Of a stretch of 40,866 nucleotides of DNA, positions 23,710 to 32,557 are shown in pieces. The notes below the pieces were generated by a model. It was given only the letters and a program-made list of their open reading frames with translations. It made no database searches and was not told where the DNA came from. The DNA lies in NCBI GenBank assembly GCA_038528605.1, contig JBCBEP010000019.1, positions 1 through 40,866 on the forward strand, in the 5' to 3' direction. Within the stretch, counting starts at the first letter, position 1. Every line of letters starts with the position of its first letter. The DNA comes from Thermohalobaculum sp038528605 (GTDB lineage Bacteria; Pseudomonadota; Alphaproteobacteria; Rhodobacterales; Rhodobacteraceae). The translations under genes were made by a program, and so were the position numbers.

Positions 23710-24666
23710 TCAGCCGGCTGCGTTTCGTTGTGAGAGCCAGATGCCGCCGAGAACCATGGCAAGGGCGGCGGCGTGATAGGTGGCGAAGGTCTCGCCGAGG
23801 ACCATGACAGCCAGCAGCGCCGCGAAGATCGGCACGAGGTTAATGTATACACCAGCGCGCCCGGGCCCGATCAAGTCAACACCGCGCAAGAAGAAAAGCT
23901 GCGCGAGACAGGAGGGAAAAATGGTCACGTAGAGCGTGACCAGCCAGCCTTCGGCGGTGGGCAGCGAGGCCCCGGCGATGAGCGCTTCGCCCACCGCAAA
24001 GGGCACCGCCGTGATGGCGGCGATCGGGCACATGAGGGTAAAAAAGGCGCGGCCGGGAATGGCCGGGCGGCTGCGCAACGCCACGGTGTAGCCAGAGTAA
24101 AGCACGCAGGCGACGAGCATCAGCGCATCGCCGGGGTTCACCCCCTGCTCGGCGATGAGCGCGGGCGCGCCCTTGGTGGCCACGAGGATGACGCCCACAA
24201 GCGTAATGAGGACACCCAGCGCCTGCACCCGGCCCACGGGCGTGCCGTGGACGAGGAAAGCGCCTGCGAGCACGAACATCGGCATCGAGCCCTGCAGAAT
24301 GCCGATATTGATGCCCGTGGTGCTGTGGGAGGCTGCGTAGAACAGCGCGTTGAAGCAGGTGAAGCCCGCCGTCGCCATGATGGCGATGCGCGGCAGGGCG
24401 GGGCGGATGGTGGCCCAGTGAGCGCGCACTTCGTGCCCGTAGAGCGGCCAAAGCAGCAGGGTCACCCCGATCCAGCGCAGAAGCACCAGCATGAAGGGCG
24501 CCACCTCGTCTTTCGCCAGCTGCCCGGCGATGGCGTTGCCGGCCCAGAAGAGCGCCGTAAGCGTCAGGAGGAGCGCAGGTGTGCCATTGAACCAGCGGAG
24601 GGCCGACAGAGCGGCCCCGTCGGGCCGTGTGGCCTCCCGCCTGCCTTCTCCGTCATCCGTGGTCAT
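23710..24666 (-). CDS. EamA/DMT-family transporter
   Basis: A 318-residue membrane protein with ten hydrophobic helices in two repeated EamA halves (first starting TALFWAGNAIAGQLAKDEVAPF, second starting GDALMLVACVLYSGYTVAL). The C-terminal helix VMVLGETFATYHAAALAMVLGGIWLS is characteristic. Drug/metabolite transporters of this type export amino acids or other small molecules; the substrate cannot be inferred. ATG 24666 is chosen since homology starts soon after; the longer in-frame extension is rich in Pro/Arg and overlaps the divergent control region. Divergent from the PhnD-like gene. Confidence 0.92.
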   Translation of the reverse strand: MTTDDGEGRREATRPDGAALSALRWFNGTPALLLTLTALFWAGNAIAGQLAKDEVAPFMLVLLRWIGVTLLLWPLYGHEVRAHWATIRPALPRIAIMATAGFTCFNALFYAASHSTTGINIGILQGSMPMFVLAGAFLVHGTPVGRVQALGVLITLVGVILVATKGAPALIAEQGVNPGDALMLVACVLYSGYTVALRSRPAIPGRAFFTLMCPIAAITAVPFAVGEALIAGASLPTAEGWLVTLYVTIFPSCLAQLFFLRGVDLIGPGRAGVYINLVPIFAALLAVMVLGETFATYHAAALAMVLGGIWLSQRNAAG

Positions 24667-24761
24667 GGCCCTGCCGCTCTTGCTCGTGGGGGCGGGGATG
24701 GTAGCCCGACCCGTGCCGGGGCACACTGCGCACACTCGGGCGGTGGGCGAAAGGGCGGACG

Positions 24762-25568
24762 GTGAGCGGACTGGCGGCACTCCAGATGTACGACCTGCCG
24801 GTACTGCGCCCCGCGACCGATGCGCTTTGGGCCGGTATCGCAGAGGCGTTGCGCGACTTGGGCGTGACTGCGCCGGATGCGCTCAGCAGGGCAGACAACG
24901 TCCACGCGCCCTGGCGCGACCCCGCCCTCCTCCTCGGCCAGACCTGCGGCTACCCGTACTGGCACGGGTTGCGCGGCCATGTGCGCCTCGTGGCCACCCC
25001 GGTCTACGCCGCGCCGGGATGCGAGGGACCGACCTACCGCTCCGCCATCGTTGTGCGGGAGAACGATCCTGCGGCCTGCCTGGCGGCGTGCCGTGGCTAT
25101 CGCCCCGCGGTGAACGGACGGGACAGCCAATCCGGCCATAATGCCCTGCGCGCGGCCGTGGCGCCGCTGATCGCCGAGTCGCCGTTCTTAGCGCTGGGCG
25201 TGGAGACCGGGGCACATCTGGCCTCGGCCCGTGCCGTCGCGGCGGGGGAGGCCGATATCGCCGCCATCGACTCTGTGACATGGGCGCTGGCGCAGCGCTG
25301 GGCGCCGGAGACGGTCGCGAGCCTCAGGCGCATCGGCTGGACGCTCGCTGCCCCATCGCTCCCCTTCATCACGGCCGGCGGGCAGGAAGACGCAGTCGTG
25401 GAAGCATTGCGGGAGGCGTTACAGGCGGCCCTGGCGTCGCCCGCGTTGGCAGAGGCACGGGACGCGCTGATGCTCGAACGTGTGGAGGTCCTTCGGGAGG
25501 AAGCCTACGCTGTCATCCCGGCCATGGAGGTGGCGGCGGAGGCGGCCGGGCAGCCGCCTCTCCTTTAG
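24762..25568 (+). CDS. PhnD-like phosphate/phosphonate-type binding protein without signal peptide
   Basis: A 268-residue protein of the PhnD/SsuA-like periplasmic-binding fold: LAALQMYDLPVLRPATDALW at the start, LLLGQTCGYPYWHGLRG, then SAIVVRENDPAA, NGRDSQSGHNALR and ADIAAIDSVTWAL, the standard ligand-contact loops. The GTG start gives no signal peptide or lipobox, and no permease or ATPase gene is adjacent. It may be a cytoplasmic ligand-binding protein or a stand-alone sensor; similar orphan proteins are common in Alphaproteobacteria. Ligand unknown. Confidence 0.8.
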   Translation: MSGLAALQMYDLPVLRPATDALWAGIAEALRDLGVTAPDALSRADNVHAPWRDPALLLGQTCGYPYWHGLRGHVRLVATPVYAAPGCEGPTYRSAIVVRENDPAACLAACRGYRPAVNGRDSQSGHNALRAAVAPLIAESPFLALGVETGAHLASARAVAAGEADIAAIDSVTWALAQRWAPETVASLRRIGWTLAAPSLPFITAGGQEDAVVEALREALQAALASPALAEARDALMLERVEVLREEAYAVIPAMEVAAEAAGQPPLL

Positions 25569-25577
25569 CGCTGCCGC

Positions 25578-25814
25578 TCAGAAATCGTAGGCGATGCCCT
25601 TTTTCTCCCAGTCGCCGAAGCGTACGGGTTCCGGGCCCTCGCGCCCGCCCTCCTCCTTCGGCAGGGACAGGGGTTTCTCGGCCTCCCGCCGCGCCGCCGC
25701 CTCCGCCAGGGCGCGCTCCGCCGCGGCCTTCACGCGGGCTGCGCGCGCGGCGTCGGGCGACGTTGCGTCGCCTTCCGGCGAGCGGGCCTCTTCTGGGGCG
25801 TCGGCGTCGGACAT
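25578..25814 (-). CDS. sdhAF4: Succinate dehydrogenase assembly factor 4 homologue (DUF1674)
   Basis: A 78-residue protein easily missed among overlapping frames. The C-terminal block GGREGPEPVRFGDWEKKGIAYDF is the near-invariant signature of the SdhAF4/DUF1674 family, in which the FGDWE-x-KG-x-x-x-DF end is always last. In mitochondria SDHAF4 promotes assembly of the flavinated succinate dehydrogenase catalytic subunit; a similar role is expected here. The N-terminal half is Ala/Glu/Arg-rich and disordered. ATG 25814 has a GGAGGG ribosome site. Divergent from htpX, a linkage common in Rhodobacterales. Confidence 0.9.
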   Translation of the reverse strand: MSDADAPEEARSPEGDATSPDAARAARVKAAAERALAEAAARREAEKPLSLPKEEGGREGPEPVRFGDWEKKGIAYDF

Positions 25815-25931
25815 ATATCCCTCCACAAGCATGTGCCGCAGATGTAGGGGCGGGGGTGCAGGACCGGCAAGCGCGCCTTTCGCCTCCCCTCCCTCTCCTG
25901 CGCGGCACGAGGAACACGGAGTACGACGCGC

Positions 25932-26903
25932 ATGAACTACATGAAGACGGCGCTCCTGCTTGCCGCGCTCACGGCGCTCTTCCTCGGCGTGGGCTACATG
26001 ATCGGCGGGCCCGGAGGCGCGATGATCGCCTTTGCCGTGGCGGTTGGCATGAACGCAATGGCGTATTGGAACTCGGACAAGATGCTGCTGCGCATGCACA
26101 ATGCGCGGCCCGTCAGCCGGCAGACCGCGCCGGAGCTCTACGGCATGGTCGAGGAACTGTCGCGCAACGCCAACCTGCCGATGCCAGCTGTCTACATCAT
26201 CGAGGATGCGCAGCCGAACGCCTTCGCCACGGGCCGCAGCCCCGAGAACGCGGCGGTGGCGGCAACCACGGGCATCCTCCAAACGCTCACGCGCGAGGAG
26301 CTTGCCGGCGTGATGGCGCATGAGCTCGCCCATATCCGGAACCGCGATACGCTGATCATGACGATCGCGGCGACGGTAGGCGGTGCAATCTCGATGCTCG
26401 CCAACTTCGCCTTTTTCTTTGGCGGCACGCAGGGGGACAACCGGAACCCGTTCGGGATGATCGGCGTGCTGCTGGCGGTGATCGCCGCACCCTTCGCCGC
26501 CTTTCTCATCCAGTCCCTCATCAGCCGAACGCGCGAATATGCGGCGGACAAGGCGGGCGGGGAGATCTGCGGCAATCCGGTGTGGCTTGCCTCGGCGCTG
26601 GCCAAGATCTCGGGCGGTCGTCGCTCCGAGCTTGAGAGTGCCGAGCGAAACCCGGCTACCGCGCACATGTTCATCGTGAACCCGCTCACGCGCCGTGGCA
26701 TCGACAGCCTGTTCTCCACGCACCCGAACCCGGCCAACCGGATCGCGGCGCTCGAGGCGCAGGCTCGGGAGATGGGTGTGACGGTGGGGCGGGTTGCACG
26801 GCCGCAGCCCGGTCCTGCGCCGCGGGAGATGAAGCGGAACTGGGGGATGCCCCGCACCCGCCCGCGCGGCGGCCCCCGCTCCGGCGCCGGGCCCTGGGCC
26901 TGA
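25932..26903 (+). CDS. htpX: Membrane zinc metalloprotease HtpX
   Basis: A 323-residue M48 protease that degrades misfolded inner-membrane proteins. Two N-terminal hydrophobic segments (about 5-45) are followed by the catalytic motif HELAH at 130-134, with Glu131 as base. Two more hydrophobic segments follow (about 143-165 and 175-197), then Glu202 in SRTREYAADKAGG as third zinc ligand. The tail is Arg/Pro/Gly-rich. The rsmB gene starts 2 bases after its stop, so the two are co-transcribed. Confidence 0.95.
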   Translation: MNYMKTALLLAALTALFLGVGYMIGGPGGAMIAFAVAVGMNAMAYWNSDKMLLRMHNARPVSRQTAPELYGMVEELSRNANLPMPAVYIIEDAQPNAFATGRSPENAAVAATTGILQTLTREELAGVMAHELAHIRNRDTLIMTIAATVGGAISMLANFAFFFGGTQGDNRNPFGMIGVLLAVIAAPFAAFLIQSLISRTREYAADKAGGEICGNPVWLASALAKISGGRRSELESAERNPATAHMFIVNPLTRRGIDSLFSTHPNPANRIAALEAQAREMGVTVGRVARPQPGPAPREMKRNWGMPRTRPRGGPRSGAGPWA

Positions 26904-26905
26904 AG

Positions 26906-28258
26906 ATGGAGGGGGGGCGAGGAAAGCCGCGGCGCGCGAGCCGTGCCGCGGCAGCGTCGGGCCGGCTGGATCCGGATGAAGCCGGTGTCGGGACCGCGCG
27001 GGGGGCGGCTGCGCGGCTGATAGCCGGGGTTCTCGACCAGCGGCGGCTTATGGGCGGGGCTGCGATAAGCCACCTTTCGCCGCCGGAGCGGGCCGAGGCG
27101 ATGTCTCTCGCCGACCTCACCCTCAGGCGGCTGGGGGAGATCGATGCCGTCCTCACACGCTTTGTCGACCGGATGCCGGGGCCGCCGGCCAATCACCTCC
27201 TCAGGCTGATGGCCGCCGAGATCCTGCACGCCGGCCGGCCGGCACATGCAGCGGTGGACGGGGCGGTGAAGCTCGCGCGGGCGGACAATTCGGCCCTGCG
27301 CATGGCCGGGCTGATCAATGCCGTCGGCCGCAAGCTGGCGGGCGCGCCGGAGCCGAAACGCCCGCCCGCCATCAACACCCCGCCCTGGCTCGCCGAGGCG
27401 CTGGAGGCTGATTGGGGGCGTGAAGAGGCCGGGCGCGTGATGCGGGCCCACCGCGGTCCGCCCCCGGCGCACGACCTCACGCTTCGCATTGCGGCTGACG
27501 GGGATGCGCTGGCGGAGGAGACCGGCGGTACCCTTTTGCCCAGCGGCACGCTGCGCCTTGCTGGCCGCCCGCAGATTTCGGCCCTGCCTGGGTTCGACGA
27601 TGGCGCCTGGTGGGTGCAGGACGCGGCGGCCGCCCTGCCGGCCCTGGTGCTCGAGGGCGCGCCGGGGGCGCTGTCGGGCAAGCGGGTGCTCGACCTTTGT
27701 GCGGCGCCCGGCGGCAAGACCATGCAGCTCGCCGCGATGGGCGCTCACGTGACGGCGCTCGACCTCAGCGAGGCGCGGCTCGCCACGTTGGCGGAGAACC
27801 TGGGTCGTACGGGGCTGAAGGCGTCGGTTGTGGTGGCGGATGCGCGGGAATGGCAGCCTGAAGCGCCGTTCGACGCAATCCTGCTCGATGCACCGTGCAG
27901 CGCCACCGGCACTGCGCGGCGCCATGGGGACCTGGTCTGGCGGCTTGCGCCGGAGGACATCCCGCCGCTCCTTGAGTTGCAGGCGAGCTTGCTCGCGCGC
28001 GCCTGGGGCTGGCTCGCGCCGGGCGGCCATCTCGTCTACGCCACCTGCTCGCTCCTGCGCGCCGAGGGGGAGGGTCAGGTCGCCGCATTCGTGGAGGCCA
28101 TGCCGGGGGCGGCGCTCCTGCCCATCGAAGCGGACGACGCCCGCCTGCCGCCTGGCGTGATCAGCGAGGAAGGCACGCTCCGAACCCTGCCGTCGATGCT
28201 GCCCGAGATAGGAGGGCTGGACGGGTTCTTCGCCGCACGCCTCAGACACGCCACGTAG
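26906..28258 (+). CDS. rsmB: 16S rRNA (cytosine-C5) methyltransferase RsmB
   Basis: A 450-residue enzyme that methylates a cytosine of 16S rRNA with S-adenosylmethionine. The N-terminal NusB-like RNA-binding domain spans about 25-150 (DLTLRRLGEIDAVLTRFVDR). The methyltransferase domain has SAM motif VLDLCAAPGGKTMQLAAMGA, the Asp of VTALDLSE, the catalytic DAPCSATGTARRH and the second Cys in YATCSLLRAEGE. Both cysteines of the Nop2/Sun mechanism are intact. It follows htpX by 2 bases; downstream a hairpin lies before purH. Confidence 0.94.
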   Translation: MEGGRGKPRRASRAAAASGRLDPDEAGVGTARGAAARLIAGVLDQRRLMGGAAISHLSPPERAEAMSLADLTLRRLGEIDAVLTRFVDRMPGPPANHLLRLMAAEILHAGRPAHAAVDGAVKLARADNSALRMAGLINAVGRKLAGAPEPKRPPAINTPPWLAEALEADWGREEAGRVMRAHRGPPPAHDLTLRIAADGDALAEETGGTLLPSGTLRLAGRPQISALPGFDDGAWWVQDAAAALPALVLEGAPGALSGKRVLDLCAAPGGKTMQLAAMGAHVTALDLSEARLATLAENLGRTGLKASVVVADAREWQPEAPFDAILLDAPCSATGTARRHGDLVWRLAPEDIPPLLELQASLLARAWGWLAPGGHLVYATCSLLRAEGEGQVAAFVEAMPGAALLPIEADDARLPPGVISEEGTLRTLPSMLPEIGGLDGFFAARLRHAT

Positions 28259-28266
28259 AAGAGAAC

Positions 28267-28305
28267 CGTTGCGTGGGAAGCGGTGCTCGGTCCCACCGCG
28301 CAACG
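28267..28305 (+). promoter_or_regulatory. Hairpin between rsmB and purH
   Basis: A 7-bp stem (CGUUGCG with CGCAACG) continues as a 5-bp stem (UGGGA with UCCCA) across a 3-base bulge. A pyrimidine-rich UCCCUCUUCC follows. It may be an imperfect terminator for rsmB or a purH leader structure; I see none of the conserved ZTP-riboswitch core. Confidence 0.4.
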
Positions 28306-28393
28306 TCCCTCTTCCGGGTGCCGCGCCGGCATGACATTAACGCTAGATGATGTTGCGCCGCGCCACCCGGCGCGCTTTCGGGGGAGAGCAGAG

Positions 28394-30016
28394 TTGAGCG
28401 ACACATCCGCGGGCCGAGAGGCCGCTGGCGGAGGCGCCGTCGTCCCCGTCCGCCGCGCCATCATCTCCGTATCGGACAAGACGGGGATCGAAGCCTTCGC
28501 CGCCCGTCTCGCCCAGGCCGGGGTGGAGATCGTCTCGACTGGCGGGACTGCGCGGCTGCTGCGTGACGCGGGCCTCGGCGTCCGCGATGTCTCGGAGATC
28601 ACGCAGTTTCCCGAGATGATGGGCGGGCGGGTCAAGACGCTGCATCCGATGGTCCATGGCGCCATTCTCGCGGACCGGGCGAAGGACGATCACATGGCCG
28701 CGCTCGCGGATCATGGCATCGGGGCGATCGACCTCGTCATCGTCAACCTCTACCCGTTCGAGGCCACCGTCGCACGCGGGGCGAGCTTTGAAGAAGCGGT
28801 GGAGAACATCGATATCGGTGGGCCTGCAATGCTGCGTGCGGCCGCGAAGAACCACGCGGCTGTGGCCGTGGTCACCGATACGCAGGACTACGAGACGGTT
28901 GCGGACGAGATCGACGCGCTGGGTGGCACGACGGGCGCGACGCGCCGCCGCCTTGCCGCCATCGCCTATGCCCGGACGGCGGCCTATGACGCTGCGGTAA
29001 GTGGCTGGTTCGCCCGTGCGACCGGGGACGGGGCGCCGCGACGGCGGGTGGTTGCCGGCCATCTGCTGCAGCCATTGCGCTATGGCGAGAACCCGCATCA
29101 GTCCGCCGCCTTCTACTCCGACCATACCGCAAGGCCGGGCGTGGCGACCGCGGTGCAGGTGCAGGGCAAGGAGCTCAGCTTCAACAACATCAACGATACG
29201 GATGCGGCCTTCGAGCTCGTTGCCGATCTCGACGGGGAGGCGGGGCCGGCCTGCGCGATCATCAAGCACGCCAACCCCTGCGGCGTGGCGCGCGGGGCGA
29301 CGCTGGCCGAAGCCTATGGCCGTGCCTATGACTGTGACCGGGTATCGGCGTTCGGCGGGGTCATTGCCGTGAACCGCCCGCTGGACGCTGCCGCAGCCGA
29401 GGCGATCACCCGCATCTTCACCGAGGTGGTCATCGCCCCGGGCGCGGACGCGGCGGCGCGGACGATCTTTGCCGAGAAGCCCAATATCCGCCTGCTGCTC
29501 ACCGAAGGCCTGCCCGACCCGGCCGCACGCAGGCTCGATCTCCGGCAGGTGGCGGGCGGGCTGCTGGTGCAGGACGCGGATACGCTCGGCGCCGTGGGCG
29601 AGGGGCTGCGTTGCGTCACGTCGCGGGAGCCGAGCGCCCAGGAGCGTGCGGATCTTCTTTTCGCCTGGCGCGTCGCGCGGCACGTAAAGTCCAACGCCAT
29701 CGTCTATGTGCGGGAGGGGGCCACCGTGGGCATCGGCGCGGGCCAGATGAGCCGGGTGGACAGCACCCGGATCGCCGCACGGAAATCGGCCGAGATGGCC
29801 GAGGCGATCGGCCTAGACCGGCCGATGACCGAGGGTGCCGTGGTCGCCTCCGACGCGTTCTTCCCCTTCGCCGACGGGCTGATCGCCGCGGCCGAAGCGG
29901 GGGCCACGGCCGTTATTCAGCCGGGCGGCTCGATGCGGGATGCGGAAGTGATCGAGGCTGCCAACAGCCGGGGGCTCGCCATGCTCTTCACCGGCCGCCG
30001 GCATTTCCGTCACTGA
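28394..30016 (+). CDS. purH: Bifunctional AICAR transformylase/IMP cyclohydrolase PurH
   Basis: A 540-residue enzyme performing the last two steps of purine synthesis. The N-terminal cyclohydrolase domain shows ISVSDKTGIEAFAARL and STGGTARLLRDAGL with DGRVKTLHP-like GGRVKTLHPMVHG. The C-terminal transformylase domain shows LRYGENPHQSAAFY and the catalytic KHANPCGVA. The start chosen is TTG 28394, preceded by GGGGAGAG and giving the typical length; an in-frame ATG at 28331 would add 21 residues without a good ribosome site. A rare start codon may keep expression modest. Confidence 0.94.
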   Translation: MSDTSAGREAAGGGAVVPVRRAIISVSDKTGIEAFAARLAQAGVEIVSTGGTARLLRDAGLGVRDVSEITQFPEMMGGRVKTLHPMVHGAILADRAKDDHMAALADHGIGAIDLVIVNLYPFEATVARGASFEEAVENIDIGGPAMLRAAAKNHAAVAVVTDTQDYETVADEIDALGGTTGATRRRLAAIAYARTAAYDAAVSGWFARATGDGAPRRRVVAGHLLQPLRYGENPHQSAAFYSDHTARPGVATAVQVQGKELSFNNINDTDAAFELVADLDGEAGPACAIIKHANPCGVARGATLAEAYGRAYDCDRVSAFGGVIAVNRPLDAAAAEAITRIFTEVVIAPGADAAARTIFAEKPNIRLLLTEGLPDPAARRLDLRQVAGGLLVQDADTLGAVGEGLRCVTSREPSAQERADLLFAWRVARHVKSNAIVYVREGATVGIGAGQMSRVDSTRIAARKSAEMAEAIGLDRPMTEGAVVASDAFFPFADGLIAAAEAGATAVIQPGGSMRDAEVIEAANSRGLAMLFTGRRHFRH

Positions 30017-30028
30017 GCCGGCGAAGCC

Positions 30029-30763
30029 TCAGTAGCGCTTCAACCAGGCGCGGCCGATGACGGCGGCGGCGAGGAGGCTGACGAAGACACCGGCGACGAG
30101 GAACGCCGTATCGATCACGAGGCCGACGACGCTGAGATGGTCCGCCCCCTCGATCATGGCGCGCTCCGGCAGGTTGAGCCAATCCGCCATGCGGGAGGCG
30201 GCGAAGAGACAGAACTCCGCGAGCACCGGCCCCGCGAGCATGAGGGCGAGCACCGGGCGGAACCCTTCGCGGCCGCGCTCCAGCGCGGCCTCCGGGTCTC
30301 CGCGCCCGCCATCCGCCAGATCCGCGAGCATGGTGCCGAAGAGGGAGAAGGTGACGGCATAGGCGCTCAAGCCGGCAAGAACGCCGCCCGCGAGCGCTAC
30401 AGAGCTGCCGAAAGCGGGCATCAGCAGGCCGCCCACCATGAGGAGGGCGAGGATGCCCGGCATCATCAGCAGCGTAGCGCGGAAGATGAAGAGCCAGGGC
30501 GTCTGCCCGCCGCTGCCGACCAGGGCGGCCGTGCCCGCCACGCGACCATCGCTCAGCATGCTGCGCAGGCCCATATGGACCATCAGCGCGTCGAAGACGA
30601 AATGCATCAGCACGCGCGGGGCCGCGCCAAAGAGCGCGACCATCACGCCATCTGCGATGATGAAGGCGAGGAGCGCCCAGCCGATGGCCTCTGCGTTGAG
30701 GGCGGCGAGACCTGCGGCGATCTGATAGCTGGAAGGCGCAGTGGCGCCGCCGTTCTCGCTCAT
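30029..30763 (-). CDS. Polytopic membrane protein of unknown function
   Basis: A 244-residue integral membrane protein with about six hydrophobic segments (for example AIGWALLAFIIADGVMVALF, LFIFRATLLMMPGILALLMV, VVGLVIDTAFLVAGVFVSLL). A cytoplasmic loop has the DPEAALERGREGFRP charged stretch. I do not recognise the family. ATG 30763 is chosen because the upstream extension is Pro/Ala-rich and unlike a membrane-protein start. It follows the alkylation-response gene on the same strand by 76 bases and converges with purH (12-base gap). Confidence 0.75.
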   Translation of the reverse strand: MSENGGATAPSSYQIAAGLAALNAEAIGWALLAFIIADGVMVALFGAAPRVLMHFVFDALMVHMGLRSMLSDGRVAGTAALVGSGGQTPWLFIFRATLLMMPGILALLMVGGLLMPAFGSSVALAGGVLAGLSAYAVTFSLFGTMLADLADGGRGDPEAALERGREGFRPVLALMLAGPVLAEFCLFAASRMADWLNLPERAMIEGADHLSVVGLVIDTAFLVAGVFVSLLAAAVIGRAWLKRY

Positions 30764-30839
30764 GGACTGCGCCCCCGGTGCCCCGCTCCTTGCCGGACCA
30801 TCCGCGGAGCACGGGCGCGCTGTCAACAAAACCAGTGGG

Positions 30840-31739
30840 TCAGGCTTCGGCGCGCGCGCTTTCCCAGGCCAGAAGCGCTCGCTTTACCGGCAGTCCCCAG
30901 TGGTAGCCGCCGAGCGCCCCGTCCCGCCGCAGCGCGCGGTGGCAGGGGATGAGCCAGGAGACCGGGTTGCGCCCAACGGCGGAGCCGACGGCGCGCACCG
31001 CGCGAGGGTGGCCGATGGCGCGCGCGATCTCCGAATAGGTGGTCACCTGTCCGGAGGGGATGGAGAGCAACGCCTCCCAGACCTTGATCTGGAATGGCGT
31101 GCCATGCAGCCCGAGCCTCACCGGCTCTGCAGTGCGGCTGGCGAGCTGTGCCGAGATGGCGGCGGCGTGGGGCGCGATGGCTGCCGCATCCTGCCGGAAC
31201 GTCGCGTCCGGCCAGCGGGCGCGCATATCCGCCATGGTGGCGTGGCGCCCCATCTCCTCGGCGAAGGCGAGGCCGCAGACACCCTTTGGCGTTGCCATCA
31301 CCAGCGCCTCGCCGAAGGGCGTGCCGATCCAGTCCCACGCGATCTCGAGACCCTTGCCGCCGGCCGCGTAGTCCCCGGGTGTCATAGCCTCCCAGCGCAG
31401 GAAGAGGTCGTGCAGCCGCGACGGGCCGGAGAGCCCGACTTCCAGCGCCGTGTCTAGCACCGTGAAGCGTTCCGCCAGCAGCCGGCGCGAATGGTCGAGG
31501 GTGAGGTACTGGAGATAGCGCTTCGGGCTCACGCCGACCCAGGCGGAGAAGGAGCGCTGAAAGTGCGCAGGGCTCAGGCCCACGGCCTCCGCAACCTCGT
31601 CGAGCCCCGGCTGTGCCTCGCGGTTCGCCTCGATGTAGTCGAGCGCCGCGGCCATCAGCGCATACTGCGCCGGATCGGGCGCTGGGCCGTGTGAGGTGGT
31701 AGGGTCTGGCGTGTTGGCGGCGAGGGTCTCGGCGGTCAT
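30840..31739 (-). CDS. AraC-type regulator fused to O6-methylguanine-DNA methyltransferase (Ada-like)
   Basis: A 299-residue alkylation-damage protein. Residues about 25-125 form an AraC helix-turn-helix domain (LDEVAEAVGLSPAHFQRSFSAWVGVSPKRYLQ). The C-terminal half is the suicide methyltransferase with acceptor Cys in LIPCHRAL and the helix-turn-helix FQIKVWEALLSIPSGQVTTY. The N-terminal Cys-rich phosphotriester domain of E. coli Ada is absent, so the usual activation switch is missing; similar short forms are widespread in Alphaproteobacteria. Start ATG 31739 after AAGGAGA. It repairs O6-methylguanine and may regulate repair genes. Confidence 0.9.
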   Translation of the reverse strand: MTAETLAANTPDPTTSHGPAPDPAQYALMAAALDYIEANREAQPGLDEVAEAVGLSPAHFQRSFSAWVGVSPKRYLQYLTLDHSRRLLAERFTVLDTALEVGLSGPSRLHDLFLRWEAMTPGDYAAGGKGLEIAWDWIGTPFGEALVMATPKGVCGLAFAEEMGRHATMADMRARWPDATFRQDAAAIAPHAAAISAQLASRTAEPVRLGLHGTPFQIKVWEALLSIPSGQVTTYSEIARAIGHPRAVRAVGSAVGRNPVSWLIPCHRALRRDGALGGYHWGLPVKRALLAWESARAEA

Positions 31740-31818
31740 GAGCGGTCTCCTTCTCGAACGCTCCCTTTCTCGCCGATCCCGCCTGCGCCCGCGACCCGTA
31801 TCCTGCGCTGTGCCCCTT

Positions 31819-32331
31819 TCAGTGAAGCACGCGTTCCCGCGCTGGTGCCGCGTCAGGGTCCGGTGCTGCCCGCGGTTCCTCGGCCGTCGCACAGCAGGCC
31901 GCGAGGAGGGGTGCCAGCCGCCCGAGCACCGGTCCAACGGCCTCCGCCTCCGCAACGAGGGCCAGGGCGCGATGCGGTGGCGTGAGCGCGAGGGCGAGCA
32001 GCAGCGCATCCTCTCGCCGCCCCCTCGCGGCCGCCGCCAAGAGGCCCGCAAAGGCGTGCTCATCCGCGCCGAGGCAGCGGCAGCCCATCGCGTGACGCAT
32101 CAGCGGACGATGGCTTACCTCCAGAACTCCGGCCAAGAACCGCTCGAAGGCGCCCAGATGACGATGACCCTCCTGCGCCCCAAAGGTCTTCGCGAAGGCG
32201 TTCCAGAGGGCGGCCTGCGCTTCGGGCCCGGAGAACCAGAGGCGTAGCGCGCGCACCGCCCCGGCTTCCAACGCGGGCAGCGTCTCCATCGTGCCTACGG
32301 GGAGCGCGCCGATCGGGGTGTGCATGCTCAT
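31819..32331 (-). CDS. Uncharacterised protein translationally coupled to HemP
   Basis: A 170-residue soluble, largely helical protein I cannot name. Notable are two cysteines in the block RHAMGCRCLGADEHAF (residues about 80-95) and Ala/Leu-rich helices after it (AAAARGRREDALLLALALTP). The His, paired Cys and Asp/Glu cluster could bind a metal or heme, a guess only. Its ATG overlaps the hemP stop (ATGA), so the two are made together; this is the only functional hint, pointing to heme or iron handling. Proteins with this motif seem to recur in Rhodobacterales (from memory, unverified). Confidence 0.7.
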   Translation of the reverse strand: MSMHTPIGALPVGTMETLPALEAGAVRALRLWFSGPEAQAALWNAFAKTFGAQEGHRHLGAFERFLAGVLEVSHRPLMRHAMGCRCLGADEHAFAGLLAAAARGRREDALLLALALTPPHRALALVAEAEAVGPVLGRLAPLLAACCATAEEPRAAPDPDAAPARERVLH

Positions 32332-32489
32332 TTCGTCAGGATCAGCTTGTTTTGGCGGGTGAGGCTCAGCCGGTAGGTCTGATCGTCGAGCCGCAGCAGC
32401 GCATGCCGCCGCCCGTCGAGCAGCAGGCGCGCGTCGAGCACGGGCTCTTCGTTCTCAGGCCTCCGCGTCCTGATCTCCTCCATACGCAT
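32328..32489 (-). CDS. hemP: Hemin uptake protein HemP
   Basis: A 53-residue protein too short for most gene calls. The second half, ending TYRLSLTRQNKLILTK, matches the HemP family, whose only conserved part is Y-x-L-x-x-T-R-x-x-K-L-I-L-T-K. HemP is needed for heme acquisition in several bacteria and can act as an activator of heme-uptake genes. ATG 32489 is preceded by GGGAGG at proper distance. The stop overlaps the next gene's start. No heme receptor or ABC importer genes lie nearby, so hemP is separated from an hmu locus. Confidence 0.88.
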   Translation of the reverse strand: MRMEEIRTRRPENEEPVLDARLLLDGRRHALLRLDDQTYRLSLTRQNKLILTK

Positions 32490-32557
32490 ATCTGCCTCCC
32501 TGGCGCTGTCAGTGGGGTGGTTCTGGCTCGACAGTCATGCGTGGCTTGAACAATCAA

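Noticed and set aside
26192..28303. A 703-codon open frame on the minus strand
   Set aside because: It lies opposite htpX and rsmB, whose catalytic motifs are intact; its translation is low-complexity and rich in Arg, Pro and Gly. A GC-rich shadow frame.
28259..28393. Possible ZTP riboswitch before purH
   Set aside because: A hairpin is present, but I could not find the conserved core (the GG-UCGUG-like helix and CCGCCUGGGC-like element) in the leader.
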